From: Actinacidiphila rubida
GTDB taxonomy: Bacteria > Actinomycetota > Actinomycetes > Streptomycetales > Streptomycetaceae
DNA length: 64,000 bases
Direction of reading: 5' to 3'
Assembly (NCBI RefSeq): GCF_900110255.1
Contig: NZ_FODD01000017.1
Span: 62,001 to 126,000, forward strand
Shown: piece by piece, positions 26,287-35,250 of the stretch
Position numbering within the stretch: the stretch's first letter is position 1
Layout: the number at the start of each line of letters is the position of its first letter
Program-made: the position numbers and the translations under genes
The notes under the pieces: generated by a model
Told to the model about the DNA's origin: nothing
Databases searched by the model: none
What the model saw: the letters and a program-made list of their open reading frames with translations, nothing else

Positions 26287-27270
26287 CTACGGGGTGAGGG
26301 TGAGGCGGCCGATGGTGGAGCCCTCGGCGACGCGGTGGACCGCGTCCGCCGCGGCGGACAGCGGCAGCCGCTCGGACACCAGCGGCTTCACCAGACCCTC
26401 GGCCGCGAGCGCCGCGATCTCCTCGTGGGCCTGCCCCACCGCCACCGGGTCGTGGCGGGTGTACAGCCCCCAGTGCAGCCCGAGGATGGAGTAGTTCTTC
26501 ACCAGCGCATGGTTGAGACCAGGCGCGGGAATCGTCCCGCCGGCGAAGCCGACCACCACGATCCGCCCCTCGAAGGCGACGCACTTGGTGGAGCGCGTGT
26601 AGGACTCCCCGCCGACCGGGTCGTACACCACGTTCGCGCCGCGCCCGCCCGTCACCTCCTTGACGACGGCCACGAAGTCCTCGCGTGTGCGGTCGACCAC
26701 CACGTCGGCACCCAGCGCGGCCGCGGCCTTCGCCTTCTCCGGCCCGCCGACGACACCGATCACGGTGGCCCCCGCGGCCTTGCCGAGCTGGACCGCGGCA
26801 CTGCCCACGCCGCCCGCGGCGGCATGGACCAGCAGGGTCTCGCCGGGCCGCAGCGCCGCCCTGCGGTGCAGGCCGAACCAGCCCGTCTGGTAGCCGATGT
26901 AGAGCGCCGCGGCCTCCTCGTCGTCCAGCGCCCCGGGCGCCGGCAGCAGCCCGGCCGCGGGCACGACCGCGTACTCGGCGAACGCCCCGCCGGGCAGCGC
27001 GGCCTGGCTGATCACGCGGGTGCCGGTCGCGACACCGGTGACCCCCTCCCCGAGCGCGGCGACCTCACCGCACATCTCCACCCCGGGGGTGAACGGCAGC
27101 GGCGGCCGCACCTGGTACTGGCCGCGGCACAGCATCGCGTCGGGGAAGTTGACGTTGGCGGCGCGGACCCGCAGCAGCACCTCCCCGGGTCCCGGCTCGG
27201 GGGTGGGGATCTCGTCGAGGCGCATCACCTCGCGCGGCTCCCCGTTCTCGTGCACGCGCCAAGCCTTCAC
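26287..27270 (-). CDS. NADPH:quinone oxidoreductase-like MDR enzyme
   Basis: 327 residues. GroES-like domain with AANVNFPDAMLCRGQY (the zinc-less QOR/ACR form of the family), then VHAAAGGVGSAAVQLGKAAGATVIG (Rossmann, about residues 145-170), YDPVGGESYTRS and ERLPLSAAADAVHRVAEG. It reduces quinones or enoyl groups with NADPH. GTG 27270 has GGAG at seven bases. It follows the TetR gene by 19 bp and belongs to the same unit as the acyl-CoA ligase and SDR upstream, suggesting a reductive step on an acyl-CoA or a fatty acid-related substrate. Confidence 0.88.
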   Translation of the reverse strand: MKAWRVHENGEPREVMRLDEIPTPEPGPGEVLLRVRAANVNFPDAMLCRGQYQVRPPLPFTPGVEMCGEVAALGEGVTGVATGTRVISQAALPGGAFAEYAVVPAAGLLPAPGALDDEEAAALYIGYQTGWFGLHRRAALRPGETLLVHAAAGGVGSAAVQLGKAAGATVIGVVGGPEKAKAAAALGADVVVDRTREDFVAVVKEVTGGRGANVVYDPVGGESYTRSTKCVAFEGRIVVVGFAGGTIPAPGLNHALVKNYSILGLHWGLYTRHDPVAVGQAHEEIAALAAEGLVKPLVSERLPLSAAADAVHRVAEGSTIGRLTLTP

Positions 27271-27289
27271 GTCGGTACTCCCGGAGGGG

Positions 27290-27922
27290 TCAGGGCTGTT
27301 GCAGCGAGTGCAGCAGCAGGTCGGAGAACTCGGTGGCGACCTGTTCCGCGGACAGCGGGCCGTCCGCGTGGTACCAGGTGCCGAGGTGGTGCACCGAACC
27401 GAAGAAGAAGTCGACCGCGAGGTCCGGCCGCGGCTCGGGGCGGAAGACCCCGTCGCGCTGGCCCTCCTCGATCAGCGAGCGGAACGTCTCGTGGTAGCGG
27501 CGGCGTTCGGCCCGTACCGCCTTCTGCTTCTCCGGGCTGAGCTGGTGCATGGAGCGGAAGAAGATCTTGGTGTCGTCGAGGTTCTGGATGCTGGTGACCA
27601 CCACGTCCGCGGCGGCCTCCGCGAGCCGCCCGCGGACGTCGGTGCCGCGCGCGGCGATCGCGTCCAGGCGTTCGGTCTGCAGCCGCAGGACGCGGCCGTA
27701 GATCTCGTGCAGCAGGTCGTCCTTGGAACCGAAGTAGTGGTAGAGGGCGCCCTTGGTGACGCCCGCCGCCTCGACGATCTCCTGGACGGAGGTCCGGTCG
27801 TAGCCGCGCTCGGCGAAGAGCCGGGTGGCCTCGGCGAGCAGCCGCTCCGGGACGGCGGCGCCCGTTCCGGACGCCGTGCCGTTCGCCGTACCGCTGCCCT
27901 CGCCCGTCGCGTTGCGTGCCAT
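27290..27922 (-). CDS. TetR-family regulator of the acyl-CoA cluster
   Basis: 210 residues. N-terminal tail rich in Gly/Thr/Ser (about 22 residues), then the HTH: RLLAEATRLFAERGYDRTSVQEIVEAAGVTKGALYHYFGSKDDLLHEI. The ligand domain resembles TetR_C/KstR2-like acyl-CoA sensors (FFFGSVHHLGTWYH). It is inside an operon of lipid-degradation genes, which suggests it senses an acyl-CoA and represses the cluster, possibly including the palindromic promoter at 23737. GGAGAGG precedes ATG 27922. Confidence 0.9.
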   Translation of the reverse strand: MARNATGEGSGTANGTASGTGAAVPERLLAEATRLFAERGYDRTSVQEIVEAAGVTKGALYHYFGSKDDLLHEIYGRVLRLQTERLDAIAARGTDVRGRLAEAAADVVVTSIQNLDDTKIFFRSMHQLSPEKQKAVRAERRRYHETFRSLIEEGQRDGVFRPEPRPDLAVDFFFGSVHHLGTWYHADGPLSAEQVATEFSDLLLHSLQQP

Positions 27923-27983
27923 GGCCTGCCTCTCCTCCTGCCCGCCGGCCCCGTGCCCGCCGGCGTTCCGACCGGTATGGACC

Positions 27984-29636
27984 TTATCCGGCCTGGGCCT
28001 TCAGTTCGCGCCGCAGGATCTTGCCGGTCGCGGTCTTCGGCAGGTCGCCGAGCACCTCGACCTCCCGCGGGTACTTGTACGCCGCCAGCCGCTCCTTGCA
28101 GTACGCCACGATCTCCGCCGGGTCGGCGTCGGCGCCCGGCCGCAGGCTGACGTACGCCTTGACGCTCTCGCCGCGGTAGGCGTCGGGGACGCCGACGACC
28201 GCGGCCTCGCGGACGGCGGGGTGGGTGTACAGGACGTCCTCGACCTCGCGCGGCCACACCTTGAAGCCGGACGCGTTGATCATGTCCTTCTTGCGGTCGA
28301 CGACGTACAGCCAGCCGTCCTCGTCCATGAACCCGATGTCGCCGGTGAGCAGTTCACCCCCCGGCAGCGCGGCCGCGGACTCCTCGGGCCGGTTCCAGTA
28401 GCCGGGGACGACCATCGGGCCGGTGACCGCGATCTCGCCCTGCGTGCCGAACGGCACCTCGGCGCCGGCGTCGTCGAGGATGCGGACCATCGTGCCGGGG
28501 CCGGGGACGCCGACCGCGAGGGTGCCGGAGACCGGGTCGACCGGCGCCTCGCTGCCCGGCGGGACGCTGGCGCAGGGCGCGCTGCACTCGGTGAGCCCGT
28601 AGCCGTTGGCGAGGTACAGCCCGCCGGTGCGGCTGCGGAACGCCTCCACGACCGCGGGCGGCAGCGGCGCGCCGCCGGACGAGATCAGCCGGAAGGACGC
28701 GAAGTCCGCGGCGGTGGCGTCGGGCCGGGCCAGCAGCGCCATGAACGCGGTGGACGGGCCGACGGTGTAAGCGGGGCGGTGCTCGCGGAACGCGTCCAGC
28801 ACCACGCCGGGCTCGAAGCGGTAGGCCAGCGCGAGGGTGTGGCCGGCGGCCAGTGCCGCGGACAGCTGGCAGACCATGCCGGTGATGTGGAAGACCGGGG
28901 CGAGCGCGAACACCACCGCGTCGTCGCCGAGGGCCTGGATACGGATCTGGCGGTGGGCGTTGAAGGAGAGGTTGCCGTGCGTGTTGCGCGCGCCCTTGGG
29001 CCGTCCGCTGGTCCCCGAGGTGTAGCTGATCAGCGCGGTGTCGTCGGCCGCGGGCAGCACCGCGTCGTACGCCGGGCCGCCGGCGCGCGCGGCGGCGAGC
29101 AGGTCCCGCGCGTCGTCGGCGGGCCGGCGCGTCGCGGTGAGCACCCGCGGGTCGTCGCGCGTCTGCAGGTCGAACTCGCTGGCGGTCAGTGCGATCCGCA
29201 CCGGCGATCCGGCCGCGGTCGCACGCACGTAGTCGTGCCAGGCGCTCTCGGAGCAGACGATCGCGGCGACTCCGGCGTCCTGGAGGATGTGCGCCAGCTC
29301 GCCCTGCCGGTACATGGGGTTGACCGGCACGACGGTGCCGCCGGCCCGCCACGCGGCGAGCACCGCGACGACGAACTGCGGCACGTTCTGCAGCATCACC
29401 GCGAGCCGGTCGCCCGGGGCGAAGCCGCGCGCCACCAGGTGCCGGGCCAGGCCGTCGGACAGGTCGTCGAGCTCGCGGTAGCCGAGGGCTCCGTCGAAGT
29501 AGCGCAGCGCCTGGTGGTCGGGGACGCGCCCGGCGGCGTCGAGGAAGGAGTGCAGGACCGACGGCGGGTGCTCGACGTCCTGCCGCTGCTCCTCCGTGAA
29601 GTGCTTGAGCCAGGGACGGTCGGCGTATCCGGTCAT
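27984..29636 (-). CDS. AMP-forming acyl-CoA synthetase
   Basis: 550 residues. ANL-superfamily motifs are all present: P-loop YTSGTSGRPKGA (residues 210-221), GYGLTECSAP, GDIGFMDEDGWLYVVDRKKDMINASGFKVWPREVE, and the C-terminal LPKTATGKILRRELK with the catalytic lysine. The order and spacing fit a medium/long-chain fatty acid or aromatic acid CoA ligase in the cytoplasm. Its ATG overlaps the TGA of the SDR gene (29633-29636), so the SDR and ligase are coupled. Confidence 0.93.
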   Translation of the reverse strand: MTGYADRPWLKHFTEEQRQDVEHPPSVLHSFLDAAGRVPDHQALRYFDGALGYRELDDLSDGLARHLVARGFAPGDRLAVMLQNVPQFVVAVLAAWRAGGTVVPVNPMYRQGELAHILQDAGVAAIVCSESAWHDYVRATAAGSPVRIALTASEFDLQTRDDPRVLTATRRPADDARDLLAAARAGGPAYDAVLPAADDTALISYTSGTSGRPKGARNTHGNLSFNAHRQIRIQALGDDAVVFALAPVFHITGMVCQLSAALAAGHTLALAYRFEPGVVLDAFREHRPAYTVGPSTAFMALLARPDATAADFASFRLISSGGAPLPPAVVEAFRSRTGGLYLANGYGLTECSAPCASVPPGSEAPVDPVSGTLAVGVPGPGTMVRILDDAGAEVPFGTQGEIAVTGPMVVPGYWNRPEESAAALPGGELLTGDIGFMDEDGWLYVVDRKKDMINASGFKVWPREVEDVLYTHPAVREAAVVGVPDAYRGESVKAYVSLRPGADADPAEIVAYCKERLAAYKYPREVEVLGDLPKTATGKILRRELKAQAG

Positions 29637-30463
29637 GCGAGCCGCCCTTCCGCGCCGCCGGCGCCGGCCGCGGCCTCCTCGGTACCGGCCTGCCGGGCCA
29701 GCACGGCCTCGTAGCCGCGCTGGAGCTTGTTCATGCCGCCGAGCCAGCGCTCGGGCTCCGCGGCGCGGGCCGCGTAGTACCCGGCGACCTCGGGGTGCGG
29801 CAGGATCAGGAAGCGCTCCTCGGCGATGCCCCGCATGACGGCCTCGGCGACGTCCTCCGGCTCGATGGCGCCCGGTGTCAGCACCAGGTCGCCGGCCGGG
29901 CCGGTGGAGTCGAGCATCGCGGTGCGCACGCCCTGCGGGCAGACCGCGTGCACCCGCACCCCGCGGTGGCGGTAGGTCAGCGACAGCCACTCGGCGAACG
30001 CGAGCGCGCCGTGCTTGGTCACCGAGTACGGTGCGGCGGCGATCATCGTCAGCAGGCCGGCGGCGGAGACGGTGGACACGAAGCGGCCCTGGCCGCGCTC
30101 CAGCCACTCCGGCAGCAGGGCGCGGGCGGCGCGGACGTGCGCCATCACGTTGACGTCCCAGGCCAGTTCCCACGCGGCGTCCTCGGCCTCGGGGCCGCCG
30201 CCGGTGCCGACGCCGGCGTTGGCGCAGAAGACGTCGATGCCGCCGCCGAGCGCGGTGCGGGCCGCGGGCACGATCCCGGAGGCGTCGCCCGGCACCACCG
30301 CGGCGCCGATCTCGTCGGCGACCTTGCGGGCCGCGTCGGCGTCCAGGTCGTTGACGACGACCCGCGCGCCCTCGGCGGCGAATCTGCGGGCGAGCGCGGC
30401 TCCGATGCCGCCGCCCGCCCCGGTGACGACCACCCGGGCGTCGCGCAGCGCTTCCACGACCAC
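29633..30463 (-). CDS. Short-chain dehydrogenase/reductase
   Basis: 276 residues. Classical SDR with an intact active site: TGAGGGIG (residues 14-21), CANAGVG, VSTVSAAG (Ser), then Y-S-V-T-K in APYSVTKHGALAFAEWL, and VCPQGVRT. GTG 30463 is chosen for its GGAG at seven bases; a second GTG at 30457 is possible. First gene of the operon SDR - acyl-CoA ligase - TetR - quinone oxidoreductase. A hydroxyacyl or alcohol dehydrogenase role in lipid breakdown is likely. Confidence 0.9.
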   Translation of the reverse strand: MVVEALRDARVVVTGAGGGIGAALARRFAAEGARVVVNDLDADAARKVADEIGAAVVPGDASGIVPAARTALGGGIDVFCANAGVGTGGGPEAEDAAWELAWDVNVMAHVRAARALLPEWLERGQGRFVSTVSAAGLLTMIAAAPYSVTKHGALAFAEWLSLTYRHRGVRVHAVCPQGVRTAMLDSTGPAGDLVLTPGAIEPEDVAEAVMRGIAEERFLILPHPEVAGYYAARAAEPERWLGGMNKLQRGYEAVLARQAGTEEAAAGAGGAEGRLA

Positions 30464-30833
30464 GACGTGTCTCCTTCGACTCGGCGTTCGGTTCAGGCGT
30501 TCGGTTCAGGCGTTCCGTGCCGGCGGCCGGCCGTGGAGGCGCGGCCGCGGCGCGTGGGTCGCGGGCCCGCCGGCACGGGGGTCCGCGAACCGGCCCACAT
30601 CCGCATACTAAGCGGTCGGTCAATCACACGGAAGGGCTGGGAGCGGCAGCGCGGCACGCCTGGTGCCGCTGGTGCGCGGCCCGACGGCGAGCGCGACCCC
30701 GGAGTGTGCGTAGCCGGGACGTATTCACCTGTAGGAGGGATGGACGGAATCCACCCCGCGTGGGAATGATGCGCGCAGAGCGGACAATCGCGGCGCTCCG
30801 GTGCGGAGCGCGGCGGCGCGTGAAGGGGGAGCC
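30464..30833. other. Divergent intergenic region between SDR operon and hydrolase
   Basis: 370 bp without a convincing gene. It holds a 13-bp tandem repeat, GGCGTTCGGTTCA, 2.5 copies at 30483-30515 just upstream of the SDR operon, and ACTAAGCGGTCGGTCAAT near 30608-30625, which resembles a TetR half-operator. Further right is AGGAGGG at 30734-30740 directly against an ATG of a nine-codon frame. The remainder is plain GC-rich sequence. Confidence 0.5.
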
Positions 30834-32246
30834 GTGAGCGCGGACACCGAGGCCGGCACGTCGAACGTGACGAGAGTGACGAGCGTGCAGCCGTACTGGG
30901 ACCTGACCTTCGACGCGGACGGCGATCCCGATCCCCTGCAGCGCGACGCGCTGCTCGCCGGCGCGCGCGGACTGACGGACCTGGTGGTGTTCTCCCACGG
31001 CTGGAACAACGACCTGTCGACGGCGAACGCGCTGTACGACCGGTTCTACGCCCCCTTCCCGGCCCTGGTGGCCACGGCCCCCAAGGCACGGTTCGGCTTT
31101 GCGGGGGTGCACTGGCCGTCGATGCGTTTCAGCGACGAGCCGATCCCCGATTTCCCGCATGCCGCCGTCGCCGCCGCGTTCGACGCCGTGGACTCCGCCG
31201 TGGACTCCGCCGTGACCGACGACGGACCCGCTCTCGACGCCCGCACGCAGGCGGCGCTGGTCGCGGTCTTCCCCGGGAGCCAGGACGTGGTGGCCGCGCT
31301 CGCACGGCTGCTGGCCGAGCAGCCGCAGGAGCCGGAGCGGCTCGCGGAGTTCACGGGCCTGGTCCGGCAGTTGACCGGCGTCGCCCCGCGGCCCGCCGCC
31401 GCGGCGCTCGGCCAGGGCACCCCGGCCGCGCACGGCGACGACCGCGACGACATGGCTTCCGCCGCCGGCGCCGAACCCCAGCTGCTCGCCGGCGACGCGG
31501 TCGCCATGTGCGACCTGCTGGCCGACGCCCGGGAGCAGGTCGGCTGCCCGGTCGCGCCCGCCCAGGGCGAGGCGATCCTCGGCGGGCTGGGCCGGCGGGT
31601 GTGGGACGGCGCGAAGGAACTGCTGCGGCAGGCCACGTACTACGCGATGAAGGGACGCGCGGGCACCGTCGGCGAGCAGGGCCTCGGGCCGCTGCTCGGC
31701 CGCCTGGCGACCGAGGCCCCGGGAGTGCGGGTGCACCTGGTGGGGCACAGCTTCGGCGCGCGGCTGGTGTCGTTCGCGCTGCGCGGGCTGCCGCCGGGCG
31801 TACGGGCGGGCTCCGTGACGCTGCTCCAAGGGGCCTTCTCGCACTACACGTTCAGCGGCCCGCTGCCGTTCGACGCCAGGGGCGGGGCGCTGCACGGCAT
31901 GCAGCAGCGGATCACCGGACCGCTGGTGGCCTGCCACTCCAGCCACGACCAGGCGCTCGGCGTCTTCTATCCGCTGGCCTCGCGCATCGCCGGTGAGGAC
32001 GAGTCGCTGCTGGGCTTCGGCGACCGCTGGGGCGCGATCGGCCACGACGGCTTCCAGGCCATGGCCGGCACGCCGTCGCTGACCCTCGCGGCCGCGCTGG
32101 CGGGCCCGTTCCCCGGCGGCGGGTGCGTGAGCGTGGACGCGTCGGCGGTGGTCTGCTCGGGCGGGCCGCCCTCGGGCGCGCACAGCGACATCTGCCACGA
32201 GGAGCTGGCCCGGCTGGTGCTGCGCGCGTCGGGCCGGGTCACCTGA
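30834..32246 (+). CDS. Alpha/beta-hydrolase-like protein, large cytoplasmic
   Basis: 470 residues. It has an early strand-turn TDLVVFSHGWNNDLSTAN with the oxyanion HGW and a nucleophile elbow VHLVGHSFGARLVSFALRG (Ser about residue 308), preceded by a long insert of about 180 residues rich in Ala. A late His candidate lies in ACHSSHDQALGVFYPLA, near the expected acid/His region. No signal peptide or membrane helix. GTG 30834 has AAGGGGGAG upstream. Substrate unknown; such proteins appear in Streptomyces as uncharacterised serine hydrolases. Confidence 0.75.
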   Translation: MSADTEAGTSNVTRVTSVQPYWDLTFDADGDPDPLQRDALLAGARGLTDLVVFSHGWNNDLSTANALYDRFYAPFPALVATAPKARFGFAGVHWPSMRFSDEPIPDFPHAAVAAAFDAVDSAVDSAVTDDGPALDARTQAALVAVFPGSQDVVAALARLLAEQPQEPERLAEFTGLVRQLTGVAPRPAAAALGQGTPAAHGDDRDDMASAAGAEPQLLAGDAVAMCDLLADAREQVGCPVAPAQGEAILGGLGRRVWDGAKELLRQATYYAMKGRAGTVGEQGLGPLLGRLATEAPGVRVHLVGHSFGARLVSFALRGLPPGVRAGSVTLLQGAFSHYTFSGPLPFDARGGALHGMQQRITGPLVACHSSHDQALGVFYPLASRIAGEDESLLGFGDRWGAIGHDGFQAMAGTPSLTLAAALAGPFPGGGCVSVDASAVVCSGGPPSGAHSDICHEELARLVLRASGRVT

Positions 32247-32282
32247 CCCGGCCCGACACGCTCCCCGTCCCCGCCCGACCGC

Positions 32283-35033
32283 TCAGCGGTGTGCGGGGAA
32301 CTCCACGACCTGCTGGTACGTCGGCCGGTTCTGCCAGCTGATCCGGTCGTCGGTGACACCGCCGAGCGGCCGCTGGACGATCGAGTCGGCACACCACTGG
32401 TCGCCGGCCGAGCAGCCGCCGTCGTCACCGGGGTACACGGTGGCGGCGGGGACGGCCGCGGCCTGCTTGAGGGTGGACAGCAGCATGTCGCGGCAGGCCG
32501 ACAGCTGCCCGCCACCGCAGTAGGTGTGGGCGAGCCCGCCCTGGACGGGCTTGCCGAGCACCGCCCGCAGGTCCTTGTCGGCGTAGGACCACCAGCCGAA
32601 CTGGAACGAGCTGCCCGCGTGCGAGCCGGTGGGCCCGTGTCCGGCGGACGGGGACTCGTCGACGGCGAGGTCGGCGGTGAGCGCGCCGTACAGGTCGCTG
32701 CCCAGGCCCGGTTGGAACTCGCCCTGGATCAGCAGCGGCCACCAGGCGTCCATCACCCGGATCGCGTCGGCGTCGGCGTAGGTGTGCGAACCGGCCGACG
32801 TCTCACGCCGCTTGGTCCCGTCCTGGCGCCACGTCGTCAACTGCTGGACGGCGGTGGCCTCCTGGGGATCGGTGACCGGGGCGCCGCCGATGACCTGGAG
32901 CAGCTCGGGCAGCACGTCCTCGCCGCGCAGGTCGGTCACCGCCGCGTCCTCCATGGCCTTGACCAGGGCGGACCGCGTGACGCCGCCCTGCTGGACGAGG
33001 GCCTTGACCCGGTCGTCCAGCAGGTCGGCGCGGTGCACCGAGCCGTCGCCGAACCCGGCCGAGGTGTAGCCCGGGGCCTGCTTGTTGTTCCAGCTCACGT
33101 AGTAGTCCTGGTTGACGGACTGCGGGTGCTGGGACGGCGGCGTGTAGTCGGCGGTGTTGTAGGCCGGGTCCCAGCCGCGCCAGTCGTAGGCGGCCTGCGC
33201 CCACACGGGGAACGACGCGTCGACGCCGGGCGCCCGCACCGGGTTGGTGCCGCTGTTGTAGTAGGCGGTCTGCCGGGAGTCGGCGTAGAACCAGTTGAAG
33301 GTGTAGTTGATGTCCTGCGCGGCCAGCTGGAACGAGGCGGCGTCATGGACGAAGCCGGGGTCGTTCAGCTCCTGGAAGCCGAGGATGGAGTCGGCCTCGT
33401 GCCGGTAGGAGCTGCGCAGTTGGGTGTAGGCGACCTGCTTGCCGCCGACCGTCGCGCGGTACTCGACGGGACCGTAGGCGGTGCGCCACACCTGCATGCG
33501 GTAGGAGCCGGCGGGTGTGGAGTCGGCCGTGGTGGGCTTCCAGGAGTTGGTGCGTTCCAGCTTCTCCATCGGCACGCAACTGCCGTGGTACAGGTAGTGC
33601 GTGGAGTCCTGGCACAGCTCGACCGCGTAGGTGTCGGTGACGTCCTGCGAGGCGGACGTGGCGCTCCAGGCGTAGTCCTGGCCGCGGCCCAGCTCGACGT
33701 ACATGCCCAGGCCCGCGAAGGACGCCCCGCGCGCGCTGATGCCGGGACCCTGGAGTTCCTGGAGCATCAGCAACTGGGGCGCGAAGTAGCCGGTCTGGGG
33801 GCCGAACACCGCGACGGGATGGCCGCTGGCGGTGTGTGCTCCGCTGACCAGCAGCGCGTTGGACATGCCCTTGCGCGGCGCGGAGAACAGGTTCGACGGC
33901 AGCACGCCCGCGCTCTTGGTGGTGGCCTGCGTGGCGCCGCCCGTCGCGTCGTAGACCAGCGGTTCCTGCACGACCGAGCCGGGGTCGGGCAGCGCCTCGC
34001 CCTGCGCGGTCGCGGGTTTGCCCGCGTAGGGGAAGGAACTGCCGTCGTGGACCGTGGAGACCGCCTCGGGATCGTCGCGTTCCCGGAACGACTCCCAGAC
34101 CTTGGTGCCCTCGTCGGTGCCGTACTTCTGCTGCGCGGACAGCAGCGACAGCGCCGACTGCACCTCTCCCCCGCCGCCGGTGCCGAACAGCGCGCCGACC
34201 ACCGAGGCCAGCGCGATCAGGTCGGTGAGCTTGAACGGGTCGATGGTGCCGGCGTTGGTGATGGCGTCCACGTGCCCGGTGAGCACGTACTCGCCGGGGA
34301 AGTAGCGGCCGTTCTTCGACGCCGTGATGTACGCGTTGATGCCGTCCACGTACGACTGCGCGTCGGCGAGCGCCTGCTGGCCACGGGTGCCGCCCTGGGT
34401 GGACAGCCAGTCGATCTGCGACTGCAGGTCGTCCTCGGTGTAGGGCGCCTGACGCCAGAACTCCTGCTCCAGACCGCGGTTGGCGGCCGCGCCGCCGGCG
34501 AACGACGACAGCTCGCCGCGCCCGACGTGCCGGAACAGGTCCATCAGCCACAGCCGGTCCTCGCCGGCCGCGTAGCCGGCGCCGAACTCGGTGCCGGCCC
34601 GCGTGGAGCCCTTGATGTGGGGGACGCCGGTGGCCTTGTCGCGCGTGATGGTGACGTCCGAGCGCGGGTTCTCGACCGAGGCGACCTGGCTGCTGGGCAC
34701 GCCGAACGAGGAGTTGTTGAAGAAGTTGGTGATCGTCGCGTCGCTGAGGTTCTGGTAGCCGGAGGCGAGTGAGGAGTACGGGCCGAGCTGGTCCATGGTG
34801 TGCGCGGGACGGGTCCCGAGCACCTTGTTGGCGAGGATGTCGGCGAGGGTGGCGTTGCCGTTCTCGCCGGGCGGCAGGATGTCCGCGCACTGGTTCGCGC
34901 AGTAGTCGGTGGTGGGATCGGCTGCGTGCGCTGCCATGGGCAGCGGGGCCACCAGGGTGGCGGTCAGGGCCAGTAGGGCGCCCGCGGTCACGGTTCTCAG
35001 CGTGCCGATCCGTCGTGGGGTCCGTAGCGGCAT
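32283..35033 (-). CDS. Secreted penicillin acylase family protein (Ntn hydrolase)
   Basis: 916 residues. Signal peptide residues 1-37 (basic RTPRRIG, hydrophobic core, AHA cleavage). The alpha-chain region has VTITRDKATGVPHIKGSTRAGTEFGAGYAAGEDRLWLMDLFRHVGRGELS. The spacer ends at RKGM, and Ser391 of SNALLVSG is the expected N-terminal nucleophile of the beta chain after autocatalysis; GSN is replaced by MSN. The beta chain continues to FPAHR and has several Cys pairs. The family hydrolyses amide bonds of beta-lactams, AHLs or related acyl compounds outside the cell. The exact substrate is unknown; quorum quenching or echinocandin-type deacylation are possible. Good GGAAGGAG site before ATG. 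Confidence 0.93.
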   Translation of the reverse strand: MPLRTPRRIGTLRTVTAGALLALTATLVAPLPMAAHAADPTTDYCANQCADILPPGENGNATLADILANKVLGTRPAHTMDQLGPYSSLASGYQNLSDATITNFFNNSSFGVPSSQVASVENPRSDVTITRDKATGVPHIKGSTRAGTEFGAGYAAGEDRLWLMDLFRHVGRGELSSFAGGAAANRGLEQEFWRQAPYTEDDLQSQIDWLSTQGGTRGQQALADAQSYVDGINAYITASKNGRYFPGEYVLTGHVDAITNAGTIDPFKLTDLIALASVVGALFGTGGGGEVQSALSLLSAQQKYGTDEGTKVWESFRERDDPEAVSTVHDGSSFPYAGKPATAQGEALPDPGSVVQEPLVYDATGGATQATTKSAGVLPSNLFSAPRKGMSNALLVSGAHTASGHPVAVFGPQTGYFAPQLLMLQELQGPGISARGASFAGLGMYVELGRGQDYAWSATSASQDVTDTYAVELCQDSTHYLYHGSCVPMEKLERTNSWKPTTADSTPAGSYRMQVWRTAYGPVEYRATVGGKQVAYTQLRSSYRHEADSILGFQELNDPGFVHDAASFQLAAQDINYTFNWFYADSRQTAYYNSGTNPVRAPGVDASFPVWAQAAYDWRGWDPAYNTADYTPPSQHPQSVNQDYYVSWNNKQAPGYTSAGFGDGSVHRADLLDDRVKALVQQGGVTRSALVKAMEDAAVTDLRGEDVLPELLQVIGGAPVTDPQEATAVQQLTTWRQDGTKRRETSAGSHTYADADAIRVMDAWWPLLIQGEFQPGLGSDLYGALTADLAVDESPSAGHGPTGSHAGSSFQFGWWSYADKDLRAVLGKPVQGGLAHTYCGGGQLSACRDMLLSTLKQAAAVPAATVYPGDDGGCSAGDQWCADSIVQRPLGGVTDDRISWQNRPTYQQVVEFPAHR

Positions 35034-35250
35034 GTCTGCTCCTTCCGGATGCCGGTGCGCGGAGGTTACCGCCGGTACGACGACCCCGGAAGATGAACAT
35101 ACGTCAACTTTTTCCCCGCACCGGCGCCGTGGCCTGAACGGCGGGCCCCGCGATCCGCGTCGCGGCCGCCGCCCGGGGTCTGGCGGCTACCCGCGGGTAG
35201 TGCGAGGATCGCGCCGGATGCACCCGGCGGGCGGCGGCGAAGGGACGGCC

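Noticed and set aside
30740..30769. Nine-codon frame after AGGAGGG
   Set aside because: The ribosome site touches the ATG with no spacing, and there is no sign of attenuation or a conserved peptide.
32283..35033. Penicillin acylase as a beta-lactam resistance or antibiotic cluster gene
   Set aside because: No biosynthetic or resistance genes are adjacent, and the family acts on many amides.
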